A DNA stretch of 64,000 nucleotides from Burkholderiales bacterium (GCA_019751125.1 JAIENU010000003.1:1-64000); one strand, 5' to 3'. Positions 29,285 to 37,968 are shown, numbered from the stretch's first letter. The notes: generated by a model from the sequence alone, not told the origin. Made by a program: numbers and translations.

Positions 29285-29405
29285 GGAGAGTTGGCAGAGC
29301 GGTTGAAGGCACCGGTCTTGGCGCGCGGGGGCAGCGCACCAGCGAGGCTAACCGGCCGAAAGGCCGGTTAAGCGCCGAAGGCGTGGCCGGAGCTAAAACC
29401 GGCAG
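29285..29405 (+). pseudogene. Broken tRNA-Ser copy interrupted in the anticodon loop
   Basis: Positions 29285-29320 repeat the first 36 nt of the adjacent tRNA-Ser(UGA) with one difference (GAAGGC for GAATGC). The copy stops after CTTG in the anticodon loop, is interrupted by 74 nt, resumes at 29395 with AAAACCGGCAG (the 3' anticodon stem), and then diverges. The variable arm, T arm and acceptor 3' strand are missing, so no mature tRNA can form from this copy alone. The 3'-complete gene starts 19 nt further on. Confidence 0.8.
29321..29394 (+). other. 74-nt GC-rich insertion in the tRNA-Ser copy
   Basis: The inserted segment contains a strong hairpin, GCTAACCGGCC / GGCCGGTTAAGC with a GAAA tetraloop and a one-base bulge, and a smaller CGCC-GAA-GGCG hairpin. 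It replaces nothing: the sequences on its two sides join to give the uninterrupted anticodon loop of the next tRNA. I see no group I intron core sequences, no ORF and no target duplication. Confidence 0.65.
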
Positions 29406-29424
29406 CTGTAATGATCAGATACAC

Positions 29425-29514
29425 GGAGAGTTGGCAGAGCGGTTGAATGCACCGGTCTTGAAAACCGGCAGGGCCTCACGGTCCTCGTGAGTTCGAATCT
29501 CACACTCTCCGCCA
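29425..29514 (+). tRNA. tRNA-Ser (anticodon UGA)
   Basis: A 90-nt class II tRNA: acceptor stem GGAGAGT / ACTCTCC, D arm GCAGAGCGG, anticodon stem CCGGT / ACCGG with loop CTTGAAA (anticodon TGA), a long variable arm (CCTCACGGTCCTCGTGAG region), GTTCGAATC T arm and encoded GCCA end. Confidence 0.95.
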
Positions 29515-29623
29515 TTTATTTAAAACTAAATAGAATCAAATGGTTATCTGATTCTATCGAGACTTGGGCAGGCCGCCATTCAGCGTTAACATCAACGCTT
29601 CCGATACCCGCGAGGTGTGGCGC

Positions 29624-29818
29624 ATGGCCGATACCGATGTCTTTGATGAAGCCCGGACGCGGCAGTTGGCCGAGTCGCTGGGCCTGACCCGGCTGACGCC
29701 GGACCACCTGAAGCAATTACACAAGGCCGCCGCAGTATCGGCGGCACGGCGCGGAGCACTGGACAATGCCGCGCTGACGCCCGCCGACGAGCCGGCCCAC
29801 GTCTTCCGGCTGCCCTGA
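29624..29818 (+). CDS. AtzG/GatC-like small amidase subunit
   Basis: A 64-residue acidic-helical protein ending ADEPAHVFRLP, which resembles the C-terminal belt of GatC and the AtzG (DUF4089) partners of AtzE-type amidases; such subunits stabilise the catalytic subunit. Its stop codon is one base before the start of an AtzE-like amidase, as in known AtzG-AtzE pairs. Independent support comes from the amidase at 33629-35257, whose last 58 residues are similar to nearly the whole of this protein, including DARTR and EPxxVFR. The ATG at 29624 gives the homologous region; a longer frame from 29564 is possible but runs into the region after the tRNA. Confidence 0.75.
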   Translation: MADTDVFDEARTRQLAESLGLTRLTPDHLKQLHKAAAVSAARRGALDNAALTPADEPAHVFRLP

Positions 29819-29819
29819 A

Positions 29820-31226
29820 ATGGCTGCAGACCACGAGGAACTGGCTTATCTCGGCATCGCGGAAGCCGCGCTGCTGATCCGCGGGCGCAAGCTTTCGCCC
29901 GTGGAATACGCACAGGCACTGATTTCACGTGTCGAACGCCATGACGGCCGCATCAATGCCTTTCTGCGGTTCACGCCGGAGATCGCGCTGGCGGATGCCC
30001 GGCGTGCCGAAGCCGAGATCATGGCCGGCCACTGGCGGGGGGCGATGCACGGCGTGCCCTACGGCCTCAAGGACATCGTCGACTACGCCGGACTGCCGAC
30101 CACGGCGCACTCCGCAGTGCTGAAAGACAACATCGCGCCGTCCGATGCGGCAGTCACCCAGAAGCTGCGTGCAGCCGGCGGCGTGTTCATGGGCAAGCTG
30201 GCGACGCATGAGTTCGCCACCGGCGGCCCCTCGTTTGACCTGCCGTGGCCGCCGGCACGCAATCCCTGGAACCGTGACCATTTCACCGGCGGCTCGTCGA
30301 GCGGCTCTGGCGCCGCGACTGCGGCCGGTTTCCTGCCGATGGCGATCGGTTCTGACACCGGCGGCTCGATCCGCAATCCCGCCACGCTCTGCGGCGTCAC
30401 CGGGATGAAGGCGAGCTATGGCCTGGTCAGCCGCCGCGGCGTGTTCCCGCTGGCCTACACGCTGGACCATGTCGGCGCGCTGACGCGAACCGTGAGCGAC
30501 AGCGCGATCGTGCTCAACCTGCTCGCAGGGCACGATGCCGCCGACCCCGGCAGCATGCCGCGGCCGGCCTGCGACTACACCGGGCAGATCGGCCGCGATA
30601 TCCGGGGCCTGCGCATCGGCGTGATCCGCCATTTCTATGCCGAGGACATCGTTGCCGATCCCGAAATGCTGGCGGCGATCGATGCCGCGGTCGAAGTGCT
30701 GCGCGGGCTCGGCGCGCAGGTGCGTGAGCTGCGCATCGCACCGCTGCAGCAGTACATGGCGGTCAACCGCGCCATACTCACCGCGGAAGCCTATGCCATC
30801 CACCAGCAGTGGCTGCGCGAACGGCCGCAGGACTATGGCGCGATTACACGGGAGCGGTTTTTTGCCGGAGCCACATTGACTGCAGCTGATTACATCAACG
30901 CCACCCGGCTCAGGGCAAAGCTGACCAGCCAGTTCCACCAGCAGTTTGAAGACATTGACGTGGCTTTGACCGCAAGCGCGCATGATCCGGCCTGCCGCAT
31001 CGATGATGCGGCGGCGAATGACTACACCTATGGCCGCCAGGCACGCTCCCCGTTCAATGTCACCGGAAGTCCGGCGATGTCGGTGCCCGCGGGTTTCAGC
31101 AGCAAAGGCCTGCCGCTGGGTTTCCAGATTGTCGCGGCGCCTCATCAGGAGGCATTGCTGTTCCGGGTTGGTGCGGCGTACGAGGCGGCGACGCCATGGA
31201 CCCGGCGACATCCGGTGCTGGGCTGA
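29820..31226 (+). CDS. Amidase, AtzE-like (amidase signature family)
   Basis: A 468-residue Ser-cisSer-Lys amidase. The catalytic lysine is in YGLKDIVDYAG near residue 82 and the serine pair in TGGSSSGSGAATAAG and GSDTGGSIRNPA near residues 160-185. The N-terminus LGIAEAALLIRGRKLSPVEYAQALI is typical. AtzE hydrolyses 1-carboxybiuret, but the family is broad and the actual amide is unknown. It is preceded at one base by the small GatC/AtzG-like subunit and followed by a Bug solute-binding protein, which suggests uptake and hydrolysis of an organic amide or amide-bearing acid. Confidence 0.9.
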   Translation: MAADHEELAYLGIAEAALLIRGRKLSPVEYAQALISRVERHDGRINAFLRFTPEIALADARRAEAEIMAGHWRGAMHGVPYGLKDIVDYAGLPTTAHSAVLKDNIAPSDAAVTQKLRAAGGVFMGKLATHEFATGGPSFDLPWPPARNPWNRDHFTGGSSSGSGAATAAGFLPMAIGSDTGGSIRNPATLCGVTGMKASYGLVSRRGVFPLAYTLDHVGALTRTVSDSAIVLNLLAGHDAADPGSMPRPACDYTGQIGRDIRGLRIGVIRHFYAEDIVADPEMLAAIDAAVEVLRGLGAQVRELRIAPLQQYMAVNRAILTAEAYAIHQQWLRERPQDYGAITRERFFAGATLTAADYINATRLRAKLTSQFHQQFEDIDVALTASAHDPACRIDDAAANDYTYGRQARSPFNVTGSPAMSVPAGFSSKGLPLGFQIVAAPHQEALLFRVGAAYEAATPWTRRHPVLG

Positions 31227-31339
31227 AATCCGGGACCGGCCTGCTTTTTGCTAGCTTTTTTGCCAGATTGATTTCTGGATATTCCGGGCCCGCGCCAGGA
31301 AGTGGCGGGCTTACATCACGTCAACTTGCTGGAGGCGTT

Positions 31340-32308
31340 ATGCAAAAGGGTCTGTCAGGCTGGGCAATGATCGTGGCAGCACTGGTTTTCGCGGCACCGC
31401 AGTTTGCAGGGGCCGCGGCACCGTGGCCGGAAAAACCGGTGCGCATCATCGTGCCCTGGGCGCCCGGCGGCAGCACTGACATCCTGGCGCGCATCCTTGG
31501 CGTCGAACTCGGCCGCCGGCTGAAGCAGAACTTCATTGTCGAAAACCGCGCCGGTGCCGGTTCGATTGTCGGCCTGCAGTTCACCGCGCAGCAGCCGGCT
31601 GATGGCTACACCTTCCTGATGACGTCCACCGGTTACGGATTTCTGATCAACAAGGCCAGTGTCGACCTGGTCAATTCCTTCGCCTCGGTGGCCATGGTCG
31701 GTGTCGCCGACAGCGCGCTGGTGGTCAATCCGCACCTGCCGGTCAATTCGGTGAAGGAACTGGTTGCGCTGGCCAAAAAACGCCCCGGCGAACTGCTGTA
31801 TTCATCCTCGGGTGTTGGCGGATTCCCGCACATGAACACCGAATTGTTCATGCTGATGGCCGGCGTCAAGATGACCCATGTGCCTTTCAAAGGCGGCGGC
31901 CCCGCCATCGTCGATACCGCCGCCGGCAACACCCAGCTGCAGATCGGTTCGCTGCCGACGGTGCTCAACCATGTCCGCGCCAAGCGCCTGAAGGCGATTG
32001 CAGTGGGTGGCCCGCAGCGTAATCCCGCGCTGCCCGAGCTGCCGACGATCAGCGAATCGGGGGTGCCGGGTTATGAATCGCAGATCTGGTTCGGCATCTT
32101 CGCGCCAAAAAACCTGCCGCAGCCGCTGGTGTCCTCCATGTACAACGCGGTCAACGAAGCGCTCGCCAATCCCGAAACCGTCAGGCGCATGGACGAGCAG
32201 GGTGCCGTGCCGCAGAAAATGACCACGGCGCAATTCGCGAAATACATGGAAACGGAGCAGGAAAAATGGGCCAAGGTCATACGCGCAGCCAACATCAAGG
32301 GCGAATGA
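31340..32308 (+). CDS. Bug/TctC-family periplasmic solute-binding protein
   Basis: A 322-residue binding protein of the tripartite tricarboxylate transporter (Bug) family. It has a signal peptide (to about residue 26, ending AAPQFAGAAA), then WPEKPVRIIVPWAPGGSTDILARIL, the family signature, VENRAGAGSIVGLQ and the loop FLMTSTGYGF. The ATG at 31340 is set by GGAGG 5 nt upstream; the longer upstream frame lacks a signal at its start. No TctA/TctB membrane genes are nearby. Bugs bind carboxylic acids or amides; the two flanking amidase genes suggest such a ligand. Confidence 0.92.
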   Translation: MQKGLSGWAMIVAALVFAAPQFAGAAAPWPEKPVRIIVPWAPGGSTDILARILGVELGRRLKQNFIVENRAGAGSIVGLQFTAQQPADGYTFLMTSTGYGFLINKASVDLVNSFASVAMVGVADSALVVNPHLPVNSVKELVALAKKRPGELLYSSSGVGGFPHMNTELFMLMAGVKMTHVPFKGGGPAIVDTAAGNTQLQIGSLPTVLNHVRAKRLKAIAVGGPQRNPALPELPTISESGVPGYESQIWFGIFAPKNLPQPLVSSMYNAVNEALANPETVRRMDEQGAVPQKMTTAQFAKYMETEQEKWAKVIRAANIKGE

Positions 32309-32327
32309 GCGGAATGGCGGTTTCCCG

Positions 32328-33611
32328 ATGAGCCAGGCCCCGGCGCTGCCCAGTGCGGTCGAGGCCGCAGCGGAAATCCGTGCCGGCCGGCTCAGTTCCG
32401 AAAAGCTGGTCAGGTCCTGCCTTGAACGTATTGCGCAGCGCGAACCGGAAGTCCAGGCCTGGGCCTGGATCGACGCCGAACAGGCGCTGGCCCAGGCCCG
32501 TGCGCGCGACCGCGAGACACCGCGTTCGCCGTTGCACGGCATCCCTGTCGGCATCAAGGATGTCATCGACACCTGCGACATGCCGACCGGTTATGGCTCA
32601 CCCATTTACGCAAACCACCAGCCCGCGGCCGATGCCGCCTGTGTGGCGCAGATCCGCGAGCTGGGTGGTGTCATTCTCGGCAAGGCGGTATCGACCGAGT
32701 TTGCCACCCGCCACCCCAACAAGACGCGCAATCCGCACCGGCTGACTCAGACGCCGGGCGGATCGTCCAGCGGTTCGGCCGCGGCGGTGGCGGACGGCAT
32801 GGTGCCGTTGGCCCTGGGCACCCAGACTTCATCGTCGGTGATCCGGCCGGCCGCCTATTGTGGCGTGGTCGGTTACAAACCCTCGTTCGGGCTGATCAAC
32901 CGCGCCGGCATGAAATTCCTTTCCGAGTCCCTGGATACCATCGGTGTGCTGTCGCGCACGGTGGCCGATGCCGCACTGCTGGCCACCCAGCTCGCCGGCA
33001 TTCCCTGGACACCGCCGGGCGCAGCGATGGCCCGCCCGCCGCGGATTGCCGTCTGCCGCACGCCGTACTGGGCGGCAGCCGATGCATCGGTGCAGTCCTC
33101 GCTGATCGAAACCGCGGCTCGCCTCAAGGCAGCCGGCGCCGCACTGGTCGAACTCGAATTGCCCGCGATGTTTGCGGGCATGAACCATCTGCAGGTCGCC
33201 ATCAGTGCGTATGAGTTCTATCGTGCGCTGAGCCACGAGCGCATCCGCCACCCCGATCTGCTTTCGGCGAGCCTTAGTGCGCGCATCGCGGCGGGCGGAC
33301 GGGTGAGCCGGGCGGAGTACGAGGCGGCGCTGGTGGACACCGCGCGTTGCAGGGCATGGATCGCGGATGCCTTTGCCGGCTTTGATCTCATCATCGCGCC
33401 CAGTGCGCCAAGCGAGGCACCGGAGCTGTCCAATACGGGTGAGCCGACCTTCGGCCTGATGTGGACACTGCTGCAGCTGCCCTGCCTGACGCTGCCCTGC
33501 GGAACCGGGGCCACCGGACTGCCGCTGGGCCTGCAGGTCATTGCCGCAGCGGGCTGCGATCCCGATTTGTATGCCGGTGCCGGCTGGATCGAACACCAGC
33601 TGGCGCGCTGA
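32328..33611 (+). CDS. Amidase (amidase signature family)
   Basis: A 427-residue amidase with the catalytic lysine in VGIKDVIDTCDMPTGYG near residue 81 and the serine region [23 protein letters not shown] plus QTSSSVIRPA. In place of GSDTGGS, the second-Ser motif reads GTQTSSSV, a variant found in a subgroup of amidases. It is shorter than, and only distantly similar to, the other two amidases in the cluster. The start is 19 bp after the Bug gene, so the two are probably co-transcribed. Its substrate is unknown. Confidence 0.88.
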   Translation: MSQAPALPSAVEAAAEIRAGRLSSEKLVRSCLERIAQREPEVQAWAWIDAEQALAQARARDRETPRSPLHGIPVGIKDVIDTCDMPTGYGSPIYANHQPAADAACVAQIRELGGVILGKAVSTEFATRHPNKTRNPHRLTQTPGGSSSGSAAAVADGMVPLALGTQTSSSVIRPAAYCGVVGYKPSFGLINRAGMKFLSESLDTIGVLSRTVADAALLATQLAGIPWTPPGAAMARPPRIAVCRTPYWAAADASVQSSLIETAARLKAAGAALVELELPAMFAGMNHLQVAISAYEFYRALSHERIRHPDLLSASLSARIAAGGRVSRAEYEAALVDTARCRAWIADAFAGFDLIIAPSAPSEAPELSNTGEPTFGLMWTLLQLPCLTLPCGTGATGLPLGLQVIAAAGCDPDLYAGAGWIEHQLAR

Positions 33612-33628
33612 GGACCGGCGCCGACACT

Positions 33629-35257
33629 TCAGGAAAAACGGAACACCAGCGAAGGTTCGGCCATGCGGTCGCGCGGCTTGCGCATGCGCTCTGCCATCGC
33701 CAGCGCGTGCGGCGCATTTTCGGCAAGGATCGCGAACAGGCGCTCATCGAGGTTCAAGCCGGCTTTTTGCGCCATCACTTCGACCAGGGTTCGTGTCCTG
33801 GCATCGAGCGATACCGGCCGCGGTTCGTTGCCGCGCAGGTCGGGCACCGGCAGCGGATTGCCGGGTTCCAGCGGGGGCCTCCGGAGATGCCAGTCCGTTT
33901 CGCGCTGGTAGGCGGCACCGGCCTGCAATACCAGCGCATCGCTGCCGGCACGCCCCACGAGCTGCATGCCCAGCGGCAGGCCGTCTTTGGAGTAACCGCA
34001 AGGCAGGGCCAGTGCCGGGGTGCGCGCACTGTTCGAAGGTGTGCAGACATTGCCGCGCAGCCAGAAATTCTCGCTGCGGTAATCTTCAAAACGCGGTGCC
34101 GGACCGAAACCGCAGGTCAGCAGCAGATCGTAGCGCTCGTGCAGCGGCTGCATGGTGGCCAGATAGGCCCGGTGCTCGCGTAATGCCTGCACGTAATCGG
34201 CGGACTGGAACAGGCAGGCCGGCAGGGCGCGACCCAAGAAGTCACGCCCGAACAGCTGCGGTGTCCGCATCAGCTGCTGCTGGTGGATGGCGAAAATCTC
34301 GCTCTCGGCAATGATCACCTTGATGTCGTAACCGTCCTGCACGGCGGGGCTGCGGCAATCCTCGAGGCTCGCGCCAAGCCCGCGGAACACCGCGATGGCT
34401 TCGTCCAGTGCCTTGCGATGATCGGGGTGCGCGGGAATGTCCTCTTCCCAGTAATGGCGAAGCACACCGATGCGCAGGCCGCGGACGCCGGCCTCGAGCT
34501 GCGCGGAATAATCCGGAATGTCGTGGCGCATGCTGCCGGCATCGGCGGCGTCGTAACCCGCGATGGCCTGGAGCAGCAGCGCGCAGTCCGCGGCACTGCG
34601 CGCCATCGGCCCGCAGTGGTCGAAGGTGAAGGAGTTCGGGATCACCCCGGCTCGGCTGACCAGGCCATAGGTCGGCATCAGGCCGGTGATGCCGCAGAAC
34701 GAGGCAGGGCCGCGGATCGAGCCGCCGGTGTCCGAACCCAGTGCCGCGGGCAGCAGGCCGGCGGCCACGGCAGCGGCCGAGCCGCTGGAGGAGCCGCCGG
34801 TAAAGCGCTCAAGGTTCCAGGGATTGCGCGCGGGGGGCCAGGGCAGATCGAACGACGGTCCGCCGTGCGCGAACTCGTGGGTCTGCAGTTTGCCAAGCAG
34901 GATGGCGCCGGCTTCGAGCAGCTTGCGCGTCGCGGTGGCGTCGTGGTCCGGGATGTTATCGCGGCACACAGCCGAACCGCCCGAAGTCAGGATGCCCCGG
35001 GTGTTGTAGATGTCCTTCAGGCCGAAGGGAATGCCATGCAGCGGGCCGCGGCTGCCGTTGCGCATGATGTCCTGCTCGGCCTGCCGGGCCTGCGCCCGTG
35101 CCTGTTCGGCGGTGACGGTGATGAAGGCATTGACCCGCGGGTCGAGGCTTTCAATGCGCGAGAGCAGGGCCTCGGTCAGCTCGACTGGCGACAGGCTGCG
35201 CTTCGCGATCAGCGTTGCGGCCTCGGCGATGCCCAGTTCATGCAGCGTGCTGCCCAA
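33629..35257 (-). CDS. Amidase fused to an AtzG/GatC-like C-terminal domain
   Basis: A 542-residue amidase convergent with the preceding gene (17-bp gap). The catalytic part has FGLKDIYNTRG (Lys near residue 78), [15 protein letters not shown] and GSDTGGSIRGPA, and the HEFAHGGPSFDLPWPPARNPWN block that it shares with the amidase at 29820, so these two are paralogs. The last 58 residues (from DARTRTLVEVM, nt 33805-33632) have no place in a plain amidase and match the 64-residue subunit encoded at 29624. It lies 11 bp downstream of queD on the same strand, with no clear functional link to it. Confidence 0.9.
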   Translation of the reverse strand: MGSTLHELGIAEAATLIAKRSLSPVELTEALLSRIESLDPRVNAFITVTAEQARAQARQAEQDIMRNGSRGPLHGIPFGLKDIYNTRGILTSGGSAVCRDNIPDHDATATRKLLEAGAILLGKLQTHEFAHGGPSFDLPWPPARNPWNLERFTGGSSSGSAAAVAAGLLPAALGSDTGGSIRGPASFCGITGLMPTYGLVSRAGVIPNSFTFDHCGPMARSAADCALLLQAIAGYDAADAGSMRHDIPDYSAQLEAGVRGLRIGVLRHYWEEDIPAHPDHRKALDEAIAVFRGLGASLEDCRSPAVQDGYDIKVIIAESEIFAIHQQQLMRTPQLFGRDFLGRALPACLFQSADYVQALREHRAYLATMQPLHERYDLLLTCGFGPAPRFEDYRSENFWLRGNVCTPSNSARTPALALPCGYSKDGLPLGMQLVGRAGSDALVLQAGAAYQRETDWHLRRPPLEPGNPLPVPDLRGNEPRPVSLDARTRTLVEVMAQKAGLNLDERLFAILAENAPHALAMAERMRKPRDRMAEPSLVFRFS

Positions 35258-35268
35258 GGCGCGGCCTC

Positions 35269-35718
35269 TCAGCTTTCGCTGCGAACGGCATCCGCCCAGC
35301 AGTTGGGCGTTTCATAAAGCCGGACCTGTTCCAGTTGCAGCCGGTCGCCGTATTCGGCGCGATAGGCCGCATCGAGGATGGCGAATGCCTGCTGTGCGAG
35401 GTGTTCCGCCGTGGGCGGCGCATCGAACAGCACGGTCTTGTGGCCGGGGATGCCGGCGAGAAAGGTGGCGACCGCCTGGTCATGGCGCCAGGCCAGAAAA
35501 GCGTGGTCCCAGGGCTCGGCGATCAGCCGGCTGGCAATGGTCTTGATCGCGGAAAAATCGATCACCATGCCTTCGTCGGCGGCGCCCGGCGTGGCGATGA
35601 CCGGACCGCTGACAGTGACTTCTAGGGCATAGCGGTGCCCATGCAGGTGCCGGCACTGGCTGCCGTGGTTGGGAATGCGGTGGCCGGCATCAAATTCCAG
35701 CCTGCGGGTGATTTTCAT
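35269..35718 (-). CDS. queD: 6-carboxy-5,6,7,8-tetrahydropterin synthase
   Basis: QueD converts dihydroneopterin triphosphate to 6-carboxytetrahydropterin in queuosine synthesis. The 149-residue protein has the zinc-binding histidines in FDAGHRIPNHG and CRHLHGHRYALEV, with the catalytic cysteine in SQCRHLHGH. Length is slightly greater than E. coli QueD. No other queuosine genes are in view. The amidase gene follows closely on the same strand. Confidence 0.93.
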   Translation of the reverse strand: MKITRRLEFDAGHRIPNHGSQCRHLHGHRYALEVTVSGPVIATPGAADEGMVIDFSAIKTIASRLIAEPWDHAFLAWRHDQAVATFLAGIPGHKTVLFDAPPTAEHLAQQAFAILDAAYRAEYGDRLQLEQVRLYETPNCWADAVRSES

Positions 35719-35774
35719 GGCCGGCGATTATACCGCCGGGGTGCGGCAACCTCGTTTTTCCCCTGAAAATCCAA

Positions 35775-35780
35775 TAAAAT
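35775..35780 (+). promoter_or_regulatory. Possible -10 element of lysC
   Basis: TAAAAT about 60 nt upstream of the lysC ATG, in an AT-rich stretch between divergent queD and lysC. No convincing -35 box or Shine-Dalgarno sequence is seen; the ATG follows CTATAT directly. Confidence 0.25.
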
Positions 35781-35840
35781 AGCGCCCTTTTTGGCAAGGC
35801 AAAGCCTTCAGCCCCCCGGGTCATTCCGGTCTTCCTATAT

Positions 35841-37067
35841 ATGGCACTGATAGTTCAAAAATACGGCGGCACTTCGGTCGGCAGCCCGGAGCGCATCAAG
35901 AACGTGGCCAAACGCGTGGCGCGCTGGAAATCCCAGGGCCATGACGTGGTGGTCGTGGTCTCGGCAATGTCCGGCGAAACCAACCGGCTGATCGCGCTGG
36001 CCAAGGACATCCAGTCCCAGCCTGATCCGCGCGAGCTTGACGTGATGGTGTCCACCGGCGAGCAGGTGACGATTGCCCTGCTGTCGATGGCGCTGCTCGA
36101 GATCGGCGTGCCGGCGCGCAGCTACACCGGCGGCCAGGTGCGCATCCTCACCGACAACGCCTATACCAAGGCACGCATCGTCAGCATCGACGAGCACAAC
36201 ATGCGCGCCGACCTCAAGGCCGGCCGTGTCGTGGTCGTCGCCGGTTTCCAGGGCATCGACGAAGCCGGCAACATCACCACGCTGGGTCGTGGCGGTTCGG
36301 ACACCACCGGCGTGGCACTGGCTGCGGCGCTGAAGGCTGACGAGTGCCAGATCTACACCGACGTGGACGGTGTCTACACCACCGACCCGCGCATTGTTCC
36401 GGAAGCCCGGCGCCTGAAGACCGTCACCTTCGAGGAAATGCTCGAGATGGCGAGCCTCGGCTCCAAGGTGCTGCAGATCCGCTCGGTCGAATTTGCCGGC
36501 AAATACAAGGTGCGTTTGCGCGTGCTCTCCAGCTTCGAGGACGAAGGCGAGGGCACGCTGATCACTTTCGAGGAAGACAAGGACATGGAAAAAGCCGTCA
36601 TTTCAGGCATTGCCTTCAACCGCGACGAGGCGAAAATCACCGTTCTCGGCGTGCCCGACCGTCCTGGCATCGCGTACCAGATTCTTGGCCCGGTCGGCGA
36701 GGCTAACATCGACGTCGACATGATCGTGCAGAACGTCGGTCACGACGGTCTCACCGATTTTTCGTTCACGGTGCATCGCAACGACTACCAGAAAGCGCTG
36801 AAGGTGCTGCAGCCGGTGCTTGAGCATACCAAGGCACGCGGCGTGCAGAGCGGCGACAAGATTGCCAAGGTGTCGGTGGTCGGCGTTGGCATGCGGTCCC
36901 ACGCCGGCATTGCCAGCACGATGTTCCGCACGCTGGCCGAGGAAGGCATCAACATCGAGATGATCTCCACTTCGGAGATCAAGATTTCGGTGGTGATCGA
37001 CGAGAAATACACCGAACTCGCGGTGCGCGTGCTGCACAAGGCGTTCGGGCTGGATCAACCGGCCTGA
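35841..37067 (+). CDS. lysC: Aspartate kinase
   Basis: Phosphorylates aspartate, the entry to lysine, threonine and methionine synthesis. The 408-residue protein has the catalytic [17 protein letters not shown] at the N-terminus, [14 protein letters not shown] and [16 protein letters not shown] in the kinase domain (to about residue 250), then two ACT domains ([18 protein letters not shown] and [20 protein letters not shown]), which normally mediate feedback by lysine/threonine. It has no homoserine dehydrogenase fusion. Confidence 0.98.
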   Translation: MALIVQKYGGTSVGSPERIKNVAKRVARWKSQGHDVVVVVSAMSGETNRLIALAKDIQSQPDPRELDVMVSTGEQVTIALLSMALLEIGVPARSYTGGQVRILTDNAYTKARIVSIDEHNMRADLKAGRVVVVAGFQGIDEAGNITTLGRGGSDTTGVALAAALKADECQIYTDVDGVYTTDPRIVPEARRLKTVTFEEMLEMASLGSKVLQIRSVEFAGKYKVRLRVLSSFEDEGEGTLITFEEDKDMEKAVISGIAFNRDEAKITVLGVPDRPGIAYQILGPVGEANIDVDMIVQNVGHDGLTDFSFTVHRNDYQKALKVLQPVLEHTKARGVQSGDKIAKVSVVGVGMRSHAGIASTMFRTLAEEGINIEMISTSEIKISVVIDEKYTELAVRVLHKAFGLDQPA

Positions 37068-37149
37068 TCGCCGGATTGCCGGGCGGGGGGCTGTGGTAAC
37101 CTTGCCGAAATGCAGTAAACAGTTTGTGAAGTAACAGCATCAGAGTTCC

Positions 37150-37242
37150 GGAGAGATGGCCGAGTGGTCGAAGGCGCGCCCCTGCTAAGGGCGTATGGGG
37201 GCAAAACCTCCATCGAGGGTTCGAATCCCTCTCTCTCCGCCA
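37150..37242 (+). tRNA. tRNA-Ser (anticodon GCU)
   Basis: A 93-nt class II tRNA with acceptor GGAGAGA / TCTCTCC, anticodon stem CGCCC / GGGCG around loop CTGCTAA (anticodon GCT), a long variable arm (TGGGGGCAAAACCTCCA), GGTTCGAATCC T arm and encoded CCA. Confidence 0.96.
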
Positions 37243-37246
37243 GTAT

Positions 37247-37276
37247 AAAAAACGGGGCCTTGTGCCCCGTTTTTTA
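37247..37276 (+). terminator. Terminator after tRNA-Ser(GCU)
   Basis: ACGGGGC pairs with GCCCCGT and is followed by six T residues, directly downstream of the tRNA. Confidence 0.85.
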
Positions 37277-37968
37277 TTGAGTGCGGCAAAGGCGGGGTAT
37301 CCATCTCCACAGTGACCGATGCTCGGAGCGCATGTCGTACGGGCTGTTGCGTGATGGCCGGGATCGATTTTTTCACCGGATTGTGCGGCGGAAAATCCAG
37401 GATGCATTTCGCCATGCCGAGTCATGGTGCATCAATCAGATTCCATTTCGTGTATTAAAATAAGTAATTGATTTTTTTATGATATTTTTTGATCCTCATT
37501 CTTGTGAACGATTGCACTTATACAATGTGGAGTCACGATGCCCTTCAAAACAGTAGGTCTGTCGTGATAAGGTAAAACCGCATAAGGTGCCTTTCCGGGT
37601 GCCGCATGAGTGAAGAAAGCATATCGGCCGGAGGAGGCGTGGATATGGTTTCGATTGCGACAACAAGCACCTTGGCCTGCGGACTGCAGTTCGTGGTCAT
37701 CGTGCATCGCGCACTCCGCATTTTTCGGGGTGTCAGCACAAACCCTTTCCGAAAACATGGACGGGCCGGTCTTGCGCCGCGGCCATTTTTCCCGCAGCGC
37801 GGGAAGGGGTTTGTTTGATGGTGGCATCATGCCTGCTTCAGTTGCAGCGGCATGTGTCCGTTAACAGGAGAATTTTGGGATTTGGCAGTTTTTTGGAAAA
37901 CCGCTCCCGGTGTGATGACGGGTAACGGCTCATGCGGGTTGCGGTAATGCGTCGGTGAGATTTTCCAA
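37277..37968. other. Non-coding stretch before the EAL protein
   Basis: About 690 bp with no credible gene. An AT-rich core at 37445-37525 contains TAAGTAATTGATTTTTTTAT, which only loosely resembles the dispersed motif, and TATACAAT near 37519. Overlapping short ORFs on both strands (for example 37477-37830 minus) show no domain, signal peptide or ribosome binding site pattern that would support a gene. It presumably contains the promoter of the downstream signalling gene. Confidence 0.5.

Noticed and set aside
29321-29394. Group I intron in the tRNA-Ser copy
   Set aside because: The segment is too short, I see no P/Q/R/S core sequences, and the tRNA 3' half needed for splicing is missing.
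37461-37484. TAAGTAATTGATTTTTTTATGATA as a further copy of the dispersed motif
   Set aside because: It differs in the core (TAATTGA instead of CATTGTT) and is not near a stop codon; an AT-rich stretch could give it by chance.
37477-37830. 117-codon minus-strand frame in the gap before the EAL gene
   Set aside because: No ribosome binding site, domain or sensible composition; it overlaps equally poor frames on the other strand.
37860-37968. c-di-GMP riboswitch before the EAL gene
   Set aside because: The bases include GGGTAACGG-like runs, but the conserved receptor and tetraloop elements of GEMM riboswitches could not be recognised.
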